A stretch of DNA of 64,000 nt, taken from the NCBI RefSeq assembly GCF_014637795.1, contig NZ_BMFD01000005.1, positions 248,001 to 312,000 on the forward strand. Direction: 5' to 3'. How positions within the stretch are numbered: the stretch's first letter is position 1; every line of letters starts with the position of its first letter. This stretch comes from Belliella aquatica (GTDB taxonomy: Bacteria; Bacteroidota; Bacteroidia; Cytophagales; Cyclobacteriaceae). A model generated the notes under the pieces. The model had not been told where the DNA came from, ran no database searches, and saw nothing but the letters and a program-made list of their open reading frames with translations. Shown here piece by piece: positions 17,753 through 27,375 of the stretch. A program made the position numbers and the translations under genes.

Positions 17753-17770
17753 TATATCGCTTACGATATA
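17753..17770. promoter_or_regulatory. Candidate OhrR operator, distal
   Basis: TATATCGCTTACGATATA, the reverse complement of the proximal site, with centres exactly 40 bp apart (about four helical turns). It lies 66 bp upstream of the hutG start on the other side, so it might also affect hutG. A TATATTTA stretch between the two sites is a possible gpx -7 element. Confidence 0.75.
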
Positions 17771-17836
17771 ATTTCTAGATAAATATTTTTTGAAATCGAT
17801 AATTCAAATTAGTACATTAGTAAAAACCCGAGCCAC

Positions 17837-18805
17837 ATGACAAACCGCAAACTTACACCACAGTATTTTTGGAAAGGTAGAACAGCAGACGATATACAGT
17901 ACTGGTATCAAAAAGTTCGATGTATAGAAAGTCTTGACGATATTTCTAATACAAAAAATAAGAATATTGCGCTACTTGGATACGCCGTCGATGAAGGTGT
18001 TCGCAGAAATCTAGGAAGAGTTGGCGCACAAATAGGCCCCGATAGCATCAAGAGTGTCATGGGATCTATGGCCTATCATTTACCAGAATCAATAGACATC
18101 CTTGATTTTGGAACTATTTGGCTTGACAATTCCGAATTAGAAAGTGTTCAGAATCAAACAAAGGAGGTTATCTCCAAACTCCTACAAACCAAACATTTCC
18201 CTGTAGTTCTCGGTGGTGGTCATGATTTAGCACTTCCTCACGGATCAGCCATTATTGACTTGGCAGCGGATAAGAGCGAATCAGTAGGCATCTTAAACCT
18301 AGATGCTCATTTTGATTTAAGAGAAAAAGTCAATGGACTCGAACACTCTGGCTCTCCATTCCTTGAGCTAATCAACTACGCAAAAGAAAGAAATGTCTCA
18401 TTACAATATTGTTGTTTGGGAATTCAAAAGGCGGCTAATCCAGCTTCTTTGTTTGAAACTGCAAAGAAAACTGGGACATGGTGGTTAGAAAATGAAGCTT
18501 GCACAATCTATAATTGGGAGAAGGTACAAGACATGCTTAATGCCTTCACCGATAAAGTGAATAAAATCTACCTGACTATAGATATGGATGGATTTTCCTC
18601 AGCTTATGCACCTGGGGTGAGCGCTGCCTCACCCATGGGCTTTACGCCAGATTTTGCATTCAAAGTCATCGAATACATGGCAAAAAGCCGGAAATTGATC
18701 AGTATGGATGTAGTGGAACTCAATCCAAGCTATGATCAGGATCTCTGTACAGCCAAACTTGCTGCTCGATGCATAGAGTTTACCTTGAGGAAAATCTGGG
18801 AATGA
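17837..18805 (+). CDS. hutG: Formimidoylglutamase
   Basis: Final hut enzyme: hydrolyses N-formimino-L-glutamate to glutamate and formamide. It belongs to the arginase/agmatinase (ureohydrolase) family, 322 residues, with a binuclear manganese site. The metal ligands lie in GGGHD (126-130), DAHFD (156-160) and DMDGF (about 248-252). No agmatinase-specific features were noted, and the presence of hutH, hutU and hutI supports the hut assignment. It is divergent from gpx-ohrR. The 64-bp gap to valS contains a separate promoter for valS. The start ATG at 17837 is the first possible start after the operator region. Confidence 0.9.
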   Translation: MTNRKLTPQYFWKGRTADDIQYWYQKVRCIESLDDISNTKNKNIALLGYAVDEGVRRNLGRVGAQIGPDSIKSVMGSMAYHLPESIDILDFGTIWLDNSELESVQNQTKEVISKLLQTKHFPVVLGGGHDLALPHGSAIIDLAADKSESVGILNLDAHFDLREKVNGLEHSGSPFLELINYAKERNVSLQYCCLGIQKAANPASLFETAKKTGTWWLENEACTIYNWEKVQDMLNAFTDKVNKIYLTIDMDGFSSAYAPGVSAASPMGFTPDFAFKVIEYMAKSRKLISMDVVELNPSYDQDLCTAKLAARCIEFTLRKIWE

Positions 18806-18828
18806 ACGGGAGACTAGAGAATTTCTTG

Positions 18829-18836
18829 TATTTTTG
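18829..18836 (+). promoter_or_regulatory. Bacteroidota -7 promoter element for valS
   Basis: TATTTTTG fits TAnnTTTG and is followed by CGCC, as often seen in this phylum. It lies 34 bp before the ATG at 18870. A TTG at the -33 position is not evident. Its position rules out the upstream TTG at 18834 as the valS start. Confidence 0.55.
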
Positions 18837-18869
18837 CGCCTTGAAGTTTTAAATAAGCGCTCAATTCCT

Positions 18870-21500
18870 ATGTCATTAGCTACAAAATACAATCCTGAAG
18901 CAGCAGAATCAAAGTGGTATGCCTACTGGATGGAAAATAAATTTTTCTCCTCCAAAGTAGATCACACAAAAGAACCCTACACCATCGTCATTCCTCCACC
19001 GAATGTCACTGGAGTCTTGCACATGGGACACATGCTCAACAACACCATTCAGGATGTATTGATCCGCAAAGCTAGAATGGAAGGCAAAAACGCTTGCTGG
19101 GTTCCGGGAACAGACCATGCTTCCATTGCAACAGAAGCGAAAGTAGTTGCAATGCTTAAAGAAAGAGGAATCGATAAAAAATCTCTTTCTCGAGAAGAAT
19201 TCCTGAAATATGCCTATGAATGGAAAGAGAAATATGGTGGAATTATCCTAGAGCAACTCAAGAAATTAGGAGCATCTTGCGACTGGGACAGAACAAAGTT
19301 CACCATGGATGCTGACTTGAGTGAAGCTGTGATCTCTGTTTTCATAGACCTTTACAACAAAGGGAAGGTATATAGAGGAATCCGAATGGTCAATTGGGAT
19401 CCACAGGGAAAAACAGCCTTGTCGGATGATGAAGTGATCATGAAAGAAATACAGTCTAAGCTTTATTATATCAAATATAGAATAGAAGGAAACGAAGATT
19501 TTTTGACCATTGCCACAACTCGTCCAGAGACGATCATGGCTGATGTGGCAATCTGTATCAATCCAAATGATCCGAGATTCACACACCTGAAAGGTAAAAA
19601 AGCAATTATTCCTTTGATCAATAGAGCTATCCCTATTATTGAGGATGACTATGTAGATATGGAATTTGGCACAGGCTGTTTGAAAGTGACTCCTGCCCAT
19701 GATATCAATGATTATGAATTGGGCATCAAACACAAGCTTGAGGTAATCGACATTTTGAGTGATAACGGTACGCTCAATGAAAAAGCTCAGATTCTTGTCG
19801 GAGAAGATCGATTTATTGCAAGAAAGAGAATCGGAAAAATGCTGGATGAAATAGGTCAGTTGGACAAGATCGAAGAGTATAAATCCAATGTAGGCCACTC
19901 TGAAAGAACAGATGCTGTTGTTGAACCAAAGCTTTCATTGCAGTGGTTTTTGAAAATGGAGGACATCACCAAACCGGCATTGAGTTCAGTGATGGAAGAT
20001 GTAATCCAACTTCATCCACCAAAATTCAAGAACATGTATCGCTCTTGGATGGAAAATGTAAGAGACTGGTGCATTTCCCGTCAACTTTGGTGGGGACATC
20101 AAATCCCAGCCTATTACCTTCCAAATGGTGAATTTGTAGTAGCTAAAACGAAAGAAGAGGCTGTTCAGATTGCAAATGACAAATTTGGGACAGCATATTC
20201 GCTGAATGACCTGACTCAAGACGAAGATGTGCTTGACACCTGGTTCTCTTCATGGCTATGGCCTATTTCTGTTTTTGATTCTGAAGTATTCAGAACAGGA
20301 GAGAAAAATGAAGACTTGAAGTACTATTACCCAACCAATGATTTGGTGACAGCTCCGGAGATTTTGTTTTTCTGGGTTGCAAGAATGATCATTGCGGGAT
20401 ACGAATATACAGGAGAAAAACCTTTCAAAAATGTATACTTGACAGGGATTGTAAGGGACAAACAAGGTAGAAAAATGTCCAAATCTTTGGGCAATTCACC
20501 GGATCCTTTGGAGCTAATCAAACAATTTGGCGCAGATGGTGTACGTACCGGAATGCTCTTCTCCTCCCCTGCTGGAAACGACCTTCCTTTTGATGAAAAA
20601 TTGGTTGAGCAAGGTCGTAACTTCTCCAACAAAATTTGGAATGCTTACAGATTGGTGAGCGGTTGGGAAATTGATTCGAGTCTTTCAGGTGAAAGCAATC
20701 AAGCAGCGATCACTTGGTTCGAGAATAGATTCAATGAAGCTTTGACAGAAATCGAGGATCACTTTGAAAAATTCAGAATATCAGACGCCTTGATGGCCAC
20801 ATACAAGTTGGTATGGGATGATTTCTGTTCTTGGTATCTAGAAATGATCAAACCCGCCTATCAAGCTCCGATTGATCCAGCAACGCAAACGAAGACCATC
20901 GAATTCTTTGAAGATATTCTTAGGATCTTGCATCCATTTATGCCTTTCTTGACCGAAGAACTATGGCATCAAATCAAAGAAAGGGACACATCAGAAGTAT
21001 TAATAGTATCTGCATGGCCTAAAGCAAAATCATTTGATAAGCAAATTATAAAAGAAGCAGCGCAAGTATTTGAAGTTGTGTCTCAGATAAGGAATATTCG
21101 TGCTTCCAAAGGGATTTCGCCAAAAGAAGCATTCTCGTTGACGATCAAAACCAAACAAGAAGATCTTTACAATAGATTTGATGCTGTTTTGAAAAAATTA
21201 GCGAATCTTGACGAGGTGACATTTGGTGATTCTATTGACAATTCAGTAAGCTTTGTGGTCAAAGCTGACGAATGCTTCATCCCAATGGAAGGACAAGTCA
21301 ATCTGGAGGAAGAGAGAGAAAATATCTCCAAGGATTTGGCATATACCAAAGGGTTTTTAAATTCTGTAGTGAAAAAACTAAGTAACGAACGCTTTGTGGC
21401 TGGTGCACCAGCAGCAGTAATCGAAAATGAGAGAAAGAAGCAAGCCGATGCAGAGTCTAAAATCAAAGCATTAGAAGAAGCGTTGGCAAAATTAGGCTGA
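18870..21500 (+). CDS. valS: Valyl-tRNA synthetase
   Basis: Class I aminoacyl-tRNA synthetase charging tRNA-Val, 876 residues, normal length. The nucleotide-binding HIGH-type motif is HMGH (51-54) after PPPNVTGVL. The KMSKS loop is at about 535-539 in [14 protein letters not shown]. Between them lies the editing domain ([10 protein letters not shown]). The C-terminus has the ValRS coiled-coil arm, rich in Glu and Lys ([13 protein letters not shown] to the end). The ATG at 18870 (MSLATKYNP) is preferred to an upstream TTG, which would overlap the promoter. It ends with a strong terminator. Confidence 0.98.
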   Translation: MSLATKYNPEAAESKWYAYWMENKFFSSKVDHTKEPYTIVIPPPNVTGVLHMGHMLNNTIQDVLIRKARMEGKNACWVPGTDHASIATEAKVVAMLKERGIDKKSLSREEFLKYAYEWKEKYGGIILEQLKKLGASCDWDRTKFTMDADLSEAVISVFIDLYNKGKVYRGIRMVNWDPQGKTALSDDEVIMKEIQSKLYYIKYRIEGNEDFLTIATTRPETIMADVAICINPNDPRFTHLKGKKAIIPLINRAIPIIEDDYVDMEFGTGCLKVTPAHDINDYELGIKHKLEVIDILSDNGTLNEKAQILVGEDRFIARKRIGKMLDEIGQLDKIEEYKSNVGHSERTDAVVEPKLSLQWFLKMEDITKPALSSVMEDVIQLHPPKFKNMYRSWMENVRDWCISRQLWWGHQIPAYYLPNGEFVVAKTKEEAVQIANDKFGTAYSLNDLTQDEDVLDTWFSSWLWPISVFDSEVFRTGEKNEDLKYYYPTNDLVTAPEILFFWVARMIIAGYEYTGEKPFKNVYLTGIVRDKQGRKMSKSLGNSPDPLELIKQFGADGVRTGMLFSSPAGNDLPFDEKLVEQGRNFSNKIWNAYRLVSGWEIDSSLSGESNQAAITWFENRFNEALTEIEDHFEKFRISDALMATYKLVWDDFCSWYLEMIKPAYQAPIDPATQTKTIEFFEDILRILHPFMPFLTEELWHQIKERDTSEVLIVSAWPKAKSFDKQIIKEAAQVFEVVSQIRNIRASKGISPKEAFSLTIKTKQEDLYNRFDAVLKKLANLDEVTFGDSIDNSVSFVVKADECFIPMEGQVNLEEERENISKDLAYTKGFLNSVVKKLSNERFVAGAPAAVIENERKKQADAESKIKALEEALAKLG

Positions 21501-21519
21501 AATAGTATTTTATAAAGCA

Positions 21520-21562
21520 ACAAACCCCGAAGCCTTTCAGCTTCGGGGTTTGTTTTTTTTTT
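21520..21562 (+). terminator. Strong intrinsic terminator of valS
   Basis: Perfect 14-bp stem (21520-21533 with 21540-21553), loop CTTTCA, core CCCCGAAGC, then a run of about nine T. Confidence 0.93.
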
Positions 21563-21620
21563 AGAACATCTAGTCAAGAATTGCTTTACTTATTTATAGT
21601 TCTTGAATGAATCAAATCCA

Positions 21621-22016
21621 TTAATTAAGTTTAGAATTAGGACCATCATCTATGCTTCTACAAACTTCAACCAAATAATCATCTATCACTCTTATTGCAT
21701 AATCAAAAGAACATTGAAGGAATTTTCTTTTATAAGTAAGCATAAAATGTGTGTGATACATAAAATTAAAACCTAGACCAATCAGGTAGCTTTTTGAAAC
21801 TATTGCCTTACCTTCATTTTTCTCAAAAATTTCTCTCAAAATATCACGATTATTTTCTTGAAATTTAAGAATCCTTTTTAATGGGTCTGATTTCTTTTCT
21901 TGCTTTGTATCATTATAATGTGCGCTTCTGCAGCCATCACAACAATATTTTTTGTCGGATCTGCCTAATACTAAACGATCGCAAACTGGATTCAAACAAA
22001 TTCTTATATCTTTCAT
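21621..22016 (-). CDS. Zinc-ribbon hypothetical protein
   Basis: 131 residues, no named family recognised. The N-terminus has four cysteines in the order C-x4-C and C-x3-C (CLNPVC, then KKYCCDGCRSAHYND), typical of a small zinc ribbon of the DUF2116 kind. A charged linker (KQEKKSDPLKRIL) follows, then a helical region. No signal peptide or membrane helix is seen. The zinc end suggests nucleic-acid or protein binding. It is divergent from the DUF2975/HTH pair, and the intervening 225 bp hold a 24-bp perfect palindrome. Confidence 0.75.
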   Translation of the reverse strand: MKDIRICLNPVCDRLVLGRSDKKYCCDGCRSAHYNDTKQEKKSDPLKRILKFQENNRDILREIFEKNEGKAIVSKSYLIGLGFNFMYHTHFMLTYKRKFLQCSFDYAIRVIDDYLVEVCRSIDDGPNSKLN

Positions 22017-22090
22017 AAAAAAACTAGGTTAAAAATTATTAAAGACTCTATAAATCAGAAGATTAAATATAAATAATTAAAATCATTCAA

Positions 22091-22114
22091 AAAATACCTA
22101 CTAGTAGGTATTTT
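22091..22114. promoter_or_regulatory. 24-bp perfect palindrome in divergent promoter region
   Basis: All 24 bases are self-complementary around CTAG (core TACCTACTAGTAGGTA). A second, smaller inverted pair CTACT/AGTAG follows at 22118-22132. It lies 75 bp upstream of the zinc-ribbon gene start and 127 bp upstream of the DUF2975 start. An operator is more likely than a terminator, because no gene ends into it. Confidence 0.6.
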
Positions 22115-22241
22115 AACCTACTCGCTTAGTAGCAAGTTTTCAGGTATTTATAAAAACAAAAATAATTGATAATAAATACATTTTTATTGTTTTTCAATAA
22201 ATTTTTATCGATGTTTGAATAATAAATCAAACAACTCAATC

Positions 22242-22778
22242 ATGAATTGGAAAATACAACCTAAATTAATGTTCATCACAGTAGTGATTTGGATCATCTT
22301 TATAGGACTTTGCATTAAAGCAGGAGTTTTAATGTTTACGTTCACCTACAGTCTTTTCAAACCTGTAGTCTCTCAAAATCTGTATGAAGGTTTAAATTTA
22401 AACACGCTACAGGACAATCATTTTTGGTATTATGTAGCTACTTTATCACTCCTAATACTTGTTTCAGTTTTGAAAGCTTATATCTTTTATTTGATGATAA
22501 AAGTATTCCTAAAAATCAATTTGGTTCATCCGTTTAGTAATGAAATTACAAAATTGATTTCTAAAATTGGAGCTGTAGCTATTCAAACAGGCATATCCAT
22601 AATTATTGCTAGCAGCTACATTGAGTGGGTCGGAAAAAGATTTGAGCAATCCATTCCTGTGGGTGGATTTTTAGGAAGTTCTTTAGAATATATTTTTATG
22701 GGAGCAATCGTCTATGCAATAGCCCAAGTATTCAAAAGAGGCGTAGAAATCCAATCTGAAAACGAGCTAACCATCTAA
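22242..22778 (+). CDS. DUF2975 membrane protein
   Basis: Inner-membrane protein of 178 residues with about four hydrophobic helices (about 8-30, 60-85, 105-130 and 145-165) and the length typical of DUF2975. The ATG at 22242 (MNWKIQPK) is preferred over a TTG nine codons upstream. DUF2975 genes are very often followed by a small HTH regulator, as here (4-bp gap). The function is unknown; a membrane sensor or partner of the regulator is a guess. It is the first gene of a two-gene operon behind the 24-bp palindrome. Confidence 0.82.
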   Translation: MNWKIQPKLMFITVVIWIIFIGLCIKAGVLMFTFTYSLFKPVVSQNLYEGLNLNTLQDNHFWYYVATLSLLILVSVLKAYIFYLMIKVFLKINLVHPFSNEITKLISKIGAVAIQTGISIIIASSYIEWVGKRFEQSIPVGGFLGSSLEYIFMGAIVYAIAQVFKRGVEIQSENELTI

Positions 22779-22781
22779 ATT

Positions 22782-22988
22782 ATGCCAATAATTGTAAATC
22801 TAGATGTCATGATGGCAAAAAGAAAAATGTCTCTCAACGAATTGTCTGAAAAAGTAGACATCACACTTTCGAATCTCTCCATTTTAAAAACAGGAAAAGC
22901 AAAAGCCATCCGCTTCAGCACATTAGAAGCGATATGCAAAACGCTGGATTGTCAGCCAGGAGATATTTTGGAGTTTTCCCAAGAATAA
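22782..22988 (+). CDS. Small HTH (Cro/CI, YozG-like) regulator
   Basis: 68-residue DNA-binding protein made of one helix-turn-helix: MMAKRKMSLNELSEKV, then TLSNLSILKTGKAKAIRFST, ending LEAICKTLDCQPGDILEF. This matches the compact YozG-like group that pairs with DUF2975. Its start follows the DUF2975 stop by 3 bp, so the two are co-transcribed and probably coupled. It may bind the palindrome at 22091-22114, an inference only. Confidence 0.88.
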   Translation: MPIIVNLDVMMAKRKMSLNELSEKVDITLSNLSILKTGKAKAIRFSTLEAICKTLDCQPGDILEFSQE

Positions 22989-23106
22989 ATACACGCTTAA
23001 TCTACCATTCATCAATTTATTGCCTTGAAGTAAAACCAATCCATGTAGTTTTCGCTTGTATAGGTAACTTAAATGTATTGCACGCAAACCTATCTTAGTA
23101 CTACAA

Positions 23107-25461
23107 ATGAAAATTTTTAAAATAAACTTTTTGGTAATTTTCCTCTTAACATCTCTAGGGGAAAATCAAAGTGTATACTCACAGAATACTGCAAATCAAT
23201 TCAATGTAACTGGTAAAGTTATTGATTCTGAAAGTGCAGAAACTGTCCCATTTGTTCAAGTAGCATTCTTTCTACCTGGTAAAGATAGTCCAGAGGCATA
23301 TTCAGATACTAATATTGATGGCATATTCAACATCAAACTTCCTCCCGCAACATATAACCTGAGATTGTATTTGATTGGTTATGAAAGACAGGAGATAGAA
23401 AACATAAAAGTCGATAGAAATCTAAACCTTCAAAATATTGAAATCTTTAACGAGGGAGAAAATCTGGACGAAATAGTCGTAGAGTCTAGTAAGATTTTGA
23501 TGCGCACAAATGTGGAAGGCATCACAATCAATCCAAGTGCGAATCTATCTAATATTGGAGGGACGCTGCTAGATATATTGAGGAATACCCCTTCTGTTAG
23601 GGTTGGTGATGATGGAGGGATTTCCTTGAGGGGAAGTACTGGGACCAATGTTTTGATAAATGGTAGAAACTCCTCTTTAACGCAAAATTTGGATCAAATC
23701 CCCGCCAGTGCTATCGAACAAATAAGAATCATCAATAATCCAAATGCTCGATATGATGCCGAGGCAGAAGGAGGAATCATTGATATTATTTTGAAAAAAG
23801 GCGATGATTTAGGCACCAACGGTGGAGTTGAATTGACCTACGGGACAAGAGGAAGGATGAATACAGGTGCGAGATTTAATCACAGAACCGTCAAATATAA
23901 CGTATATGCTGGCTACAATTTGAGAAGATGGCGAGATGTTGGTGATCGCAGAATAGAAAGAGAGATATTCGGTGACGGAGAAAAACTCAATCAAGAAACT
24001 GGAAATAGAAGTGAAAATTTAGGTCACACTTTTAATTATGGTGCTGACTATTATTTCGGTAAAAACACCATCAGTTATGAAGGTGTATTCAGTACTAGCC
24101 TTGATCAACAAATCAACACTTTATATTCAAGGCTATCAGCTTTGGAATCTGATGATCTCCTATTGGAATATGTAAGAAGAAATAATGAAACTGAAACTGA
24201 TGATGGACTTGAAAACTCTTTCATCTATGAAAGATCATTCGATGACAAAGAGCGTTCATTTAAATTCATTGTTAGTAATTCTTATACCAATCAATTTAAA
24301 ACTCAAAACATCGAGATTTTCAGAAATGCTTCGACGCCAAACCCAGAAAATCTAAATGGTCAAGAAAGAGCTTTTACTGATGAAAAAAGATATAATACTG
24401 TTTTTCAAACTGACTACATCCATCCTCTACCTAATCAAATGAAAATTGAGATTGGGGCAAAGTCAAATCTCAGAAATTTCGACAATGATTATGACTATTC
24501 AAGATTCAACGAGGGTACTCAAGATTTTGTAAATGATCCTGCAATTAGCAATAGGTTTGATTATAAAGATAGAATTCATGCAGGATATTTCGTCTGGAGT
24601 AGGGCAAGCAATAAAATAGATATCACCGCTGGTTTGAGAGGGGAATACACTACTGTAGACACTTATTTGTATAATACTGAAGAGAGAAACAAACAAGAAT
24701 ATTTTAATTTGTTTCCTAGCGTTCAGTCTCTCTACAAATTTTCCACTGCACAACAAATAAAATTCACCTACAGCAGAAGAATAGATCGACCAACAGCTTG
24801 GAGATTGAATCCATTCCCAGATATCACTGATTCCTTGAATGTCAGAAGGGGAAATCCATTCTTACAACCTGAAATGATCCACTCTTTGGAATTAGGTCAT
24901 ATTATGGAGTTGAAAAAAGCGAGTTTAACGACCAATTTTTTCTACAGACAAGTAAATGGGTTATTGGATTTTATAACAATAATTGAAGATGGAATTTCAT
25001 ATTCTCAGCCTGAAAACCTCAATACAGGTGAATCTTATGGCGTGGAATTAATTGGATTGTGGGACATCACTCCATGGTGGAATGTCAGCGGAAGTTTAAC
25101 AGGTTTCAATATCAGCGTAGATGGATCTAATGTAGGTGAAGAATTCGTCAATAGTGGCTTTGCTTGGAATACCAAATTGAATTCTGACTTTAAGCTTCCA
25201 TTGGATTTCACGCTTCAGTTGGTATTCAATTATGACTCTCCTGAAATCGAAGCTCAGGGCAGAGACCTATCCCAATATTTTATAGATGCTAACATCCAAA
25301 AAAGCTTCTTCGACAATAAAGGAAGCATTGCTTTGAGTATCAGAGATATTTTTGATACAAGAAGGTTTGCGGGGAACAGTCTGACAAACACATTTTCGCA
25401 GTCCTTTTACTCAAAAAGAGAGACAAGAATCGCATTATTTAGTGCTAGATATAATTTTTAA
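23107..25461 (+). CDS. TonB-dependent-receptor-like outer-membrane barrel
   Basis: Outer-membrane protein of 784 residues. A signal peptide (about 1-25) is followed by a CarboxypepD-regulatory-like beta-sandwich (about 34-110; FNVTGKVIDSES and YNLRLYLIGYE). Next comes a TonB plug domain with GDDGGISLRGSTGTNVLING and PNARYDAEAEGGIIDIILKK, then a 22-strand-like barrel to a C-terminal aromatic (FSARYNF). This layout fits the OMP_b-brl_3 type common in Bacteroidota. No SusD partner follows, so it is a solitary receptor of unknown ligand. It ends at a bidirectional terminator. No promoter motif of good spacing was found. Confidence 0.88.
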   Translation: MKIFKINFLVIFLLTSLGENQSVYSQNTANQFNVTGKVIDSESAETVPFVQVAFFLPGKDSPEAYSDTNIDGIFNIKLPPATYNLRLYLIGYERQEIENIKVDRNLNLQNIEIFNEGENLDEIVVESSKILMRTNVEGITINPSANLSNIGGTLLDILRNTPSVRVGDDGGISLRGSTGTNVLINGRNSSLTQNLDQIPASAIEQIRIINNPNARYDAEAEGGIIDIILKKGDDLGTNGGVELTYGTRGRMNTGARFNHRTVKYNVYAGYNLRRWRDVGDRRIEREIFGDGEKLNQETGNRSENLGHTFNYGADYYFGKNTISYEGVFSTSLDQQINTLYSRLSALESDDLLLEYVRRNNETETDDGLENSFIYERSFDDKERSFKFIVSNSYTNQFKTQNIEIFRNASTPNPENLNGQERAFTDEKRYNTVFQTDYIHPLPNQMKIEIGAKSNLRNFDNDYDYSRFNEGTQDFVNDPAISNRFDYKDRIHAGYFVWSRASNKIDITAGLRGEYTTVDTYLYNTEERNKQEYFNLFPSVQSLYKFSTAQQIKFTYSRRIDRPTAWRLNPFPDITDSLNVRRGNPFLQPEMIHSLELGHIMELKKASLTTNFFYRQVNGLLDFITIIEDGISYSQPENLNTGESYGVELIGLWDITPWWNVSGSLTGFNISVDGSNVGEEFVNSGFAWNTKLNSDFKLPLDFTLQLVFNYDSPEIEAQGRDLSQYFIDANIQKSFFDNKGSIALSIRDIFDTRRFAGNSLTNTFSQSFYSKRETRIALFSARYNF

Positions 25462-25592
25462 AAAGTACTATGATTATCCTCAGTGACATCCAGGTGTCGA
25501 CTCCTAACGGTCCACATCAGTTTAAATAGAGTATTTTAAGTGGCCAATAGTCTGAAAGCAGATAAAATATAACAATTAATCCCTTTTGAAGA

Positions 25593-25635
25593 AAAAAGGC
25601 CAATTCATTTGATCAAACAATGAATTGGCCTTTTT
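25593..25635. terminator. Bidirectional terminator
   Basis: Perfect 17-bp arms (25593-25609 and 25619-25635) with a 9-base loop. A-runs and T-runs flank both sides, so it serves the receptor gene (+) and the oxidoreductase gene (-). Confidence 0.9.
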
Positions 25636-25654
25636 GAATTATACATTTGAAGAA

Positions 25655-26320
25655 TTACTTCTCAAATGTGATTCCATCAGGGTTGGCTCCTAATTGCTTA
25701 AGAATTTCACTTACACCTTCCACCATAGGCTGAGGTCCACAAACGTAAAACTCTTGTGAAAAATCATTTAACTTTTCTTTTATGAACTCCATATTTACTC
25801 TTCCGCTTGCATGACCTTCTACTTTTTCCTGATCTAGGATAGAAATAAAATCCTCTCCAAGTAGCTCTTCAAAGTAAGATTCCATAATAACATCCTTACC
25901 AGTTTTATTAGCAAAGATTAGTTTATTTCCCTCAATATTCCCAGTAGCCTTCAATGATCTAAAAATACTGATAAAAGGCGTTACACCCGCTCCACCTGCG
26001 ATAAATACACCCTTTCCATTGTACTGAATAGCACCCCAAGCATCATCGACAATCAATTCGTCTCCTTCCACCAAATCTTCGATTTGCTTTGTGACTCCAT
26101 TGTGGTCTCTGTATGATTTGATCACGAATTCAAGATAGTCGTCTTCTGGTAATGACGTAAAAGTAAAGGGTCTCTTTTCATCCTTCCAACCTTCTTTGTT
26201 AACGGCTACTTCTGTAGCCTGACCTGGAGTAAAATCATATCCCTTAGGCTTTTCTGTTTTCAACATTTTAACATCATGTGTCAAAGAAAGTATGTCAGTG
26301 ATTTTAACTGTATAGCTCAT
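25655..26320 (-). CDS. Flavodoxin/ferredoxin-NADP reductase-type oxidoreductase
   Basis: 221-residue cytoplasmic flavoprotein. The FAD-binding barrel has RPFTFTSLPED (about 50-60). The NAD(P) domain has GGAGVTPFISIFR (about 108-120) and the C-terminal YVCGPQPMVEGV (about 192-203). No [2Fe-2S] domain is fused. Such stand-alone reductases pass electrons to flavodoxin, ferredoxin or rubredoxin-like partners. A role as the donor chain for the AlkB hydroxylase 9 kb away is conceivable but unsupported. It is transcribed alone. Confidence 0.88.
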   Translation of the reverse strand: MSYTVKITDILSLTHDVKMLKTEKPKGYDFTPGQATEVAVNKEGWKDEKRPFTFTSLPEDDYLEFVIKSYRDHNGVTKQIEDLVEGDELIVDDAWGAIQYNGKGVFIAGGAGVTPFISIFRSLKATGNIEGNKLIFANKTGKDVIMESYFEELLGEDFISILDQEKVEGHASGRVNMEFIKEKLNDFSQEFYVCGPQPMVEGVSEILKQLGANPDGITFEK

Positions 26321-26475
26321 AAAATTTTATTTTTAGTTTACTTATAAAAGTAATAGCAGCAAATATTGTTCAATTATTCCCTTTTCTGGATGAAATTTGA
26401 TGATTTGCGAACAAGAAATCGAATTCAGAGTTGTATATTCGATTTATCTAAACCAAACAAATCAATTAAATATTT

Positions 26476-27078
26476 ATGAAAAAAATCGGATTATTAATCG
26501 CCTCTTTAGCCTTGCTAATTTTGGTAGCTGGAAGTGAAGCTTTCGCACAAATGCAAGCTCCAGCACCTAGCCCAGCAGCCTTCGTTTCTCAAAATGTCGG
26601 TTTTACTAAGATCAGCATTGACTACTCCTCTCCTGCTGTGAAAGGAAGAAAAATTTTTGGAGAAATTGAAAAATTCGGCACTACATGGAGAGCTGGTGCA
26701 AACGCAACAACCATGATAGAATTCAGCACCGCTGTCAATGTAGGAGGTAAGAACCTTCGCCCTGGTAAATATGCAATTTACATGACACCTTCTGAATCAG
26801 GTGATTGGACGGTACATTTCAATAGTAAAGGAAATTCAGTTTTTGCTTACATGAAAGATGGTAAAATTGATGAAGAAGCGGTCGCTAAAGATGACCTTGT
26901 AGCTTTCAAAGGAACAACAACCAAATTGGCTAGCCCACAAGAAAGATTGATTTACACGATTTCTGCTGAAAATAACAAAGTTGCGAAGGTGACTTTAACT
27001 TGGGAGAATTATTCTGTCTCTTTTATGGTAGACACTCAAGTTGATCAGAAAATGGAAAGCTTCAAAGGAGCATTCTAA
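26476..27078 (+). CDS. DUF2911 exported protein
   Basis: 200 residues. A signal peptide is cleaved near SEAFAQ (about 19-25), followed by the DUF2911 core: VGFTKISIDYSSPAVKGRKI, then WRAGANATTMIEFS, then LRPGKYAIYMTP and DWTVHFN. The fold is beta-rich, periplasmic or surface, of unknown function and widespread in Bacteroidota. It is followed by an intrinsic terminator and is monocistronic. Confidence 0.93.
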   Translation: MKKIGLLIASLALLILVAGSEAFAQMQAPAPSPAAFVSQNVGFTKISIDYSSPAVKGRKIFGEIEKFGTTWRAGANATTMIEFSTAVNVGGKNLRPGKYAIYMTPSESGDWTVHFNSKGNSVFAYMKDGKIDEEAVAKDDLVAFKGTTTKLASPQERLIYTISAENNKVAKVTLTWENYSVSFMVDTQVDQKMESFKGAF

Positions 27079-27101
27079 TAAATTATTATAAAATCAAATT
27101 T

Positions 27102-27137
27102 AGCATCACGGAAAGTCTTTTTCGTGATGCTTTTTTT
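27102..27137 (+). terminator. Terminator of the DUF2911 gene
   Basis: AGCATCACG (27102-27110) pairs with CGTGATGCT (27123-27131), followed by seven T. The rest of the 297-bp gap to the glycosyltransferase shows no other clear element. Confidence 0.88.
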
Positions 27138-27375
27138 ATATCAAAAATCAAATCCCAACACTACTCAATTTGTGGAATATTTACACACCTTGAATTTTTA
27201 AAATACTTTTTCAATACCATTTCAAAATCTTAAAAAAGATCAATTTTTGGCTAAAAAGCCTCATTTAACCCAAATTTTAGTGTTCTTCAACTTTCTGGGA
27301 TAGCCCTAATTGACCTCCGAACAAACGGGCATTACTGTTGCCGAAGAAGTGTCATATGAACCAATTTTAAATTAG

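Noticed and set aside
19266-19898. 210-residue frame on the minus strand inside valS
   Set aside because: It is antisense to a fully conserved valS region and its product has no family features; a shadow of valS codon usage.
22091-22114. 24-bp palindrome as an intrinsic terminator
   Set aside because: No gene ends into it from either side; both neighbours start away from it, so an operator fits better.
27079-27375. Possible riboswitch ahead of the glycosyltransferase gene (GCCC...GGGC pair near 27300-27335)
   Set aside because: Only one short pairing could be seen, and no known aptamer core was recognised.
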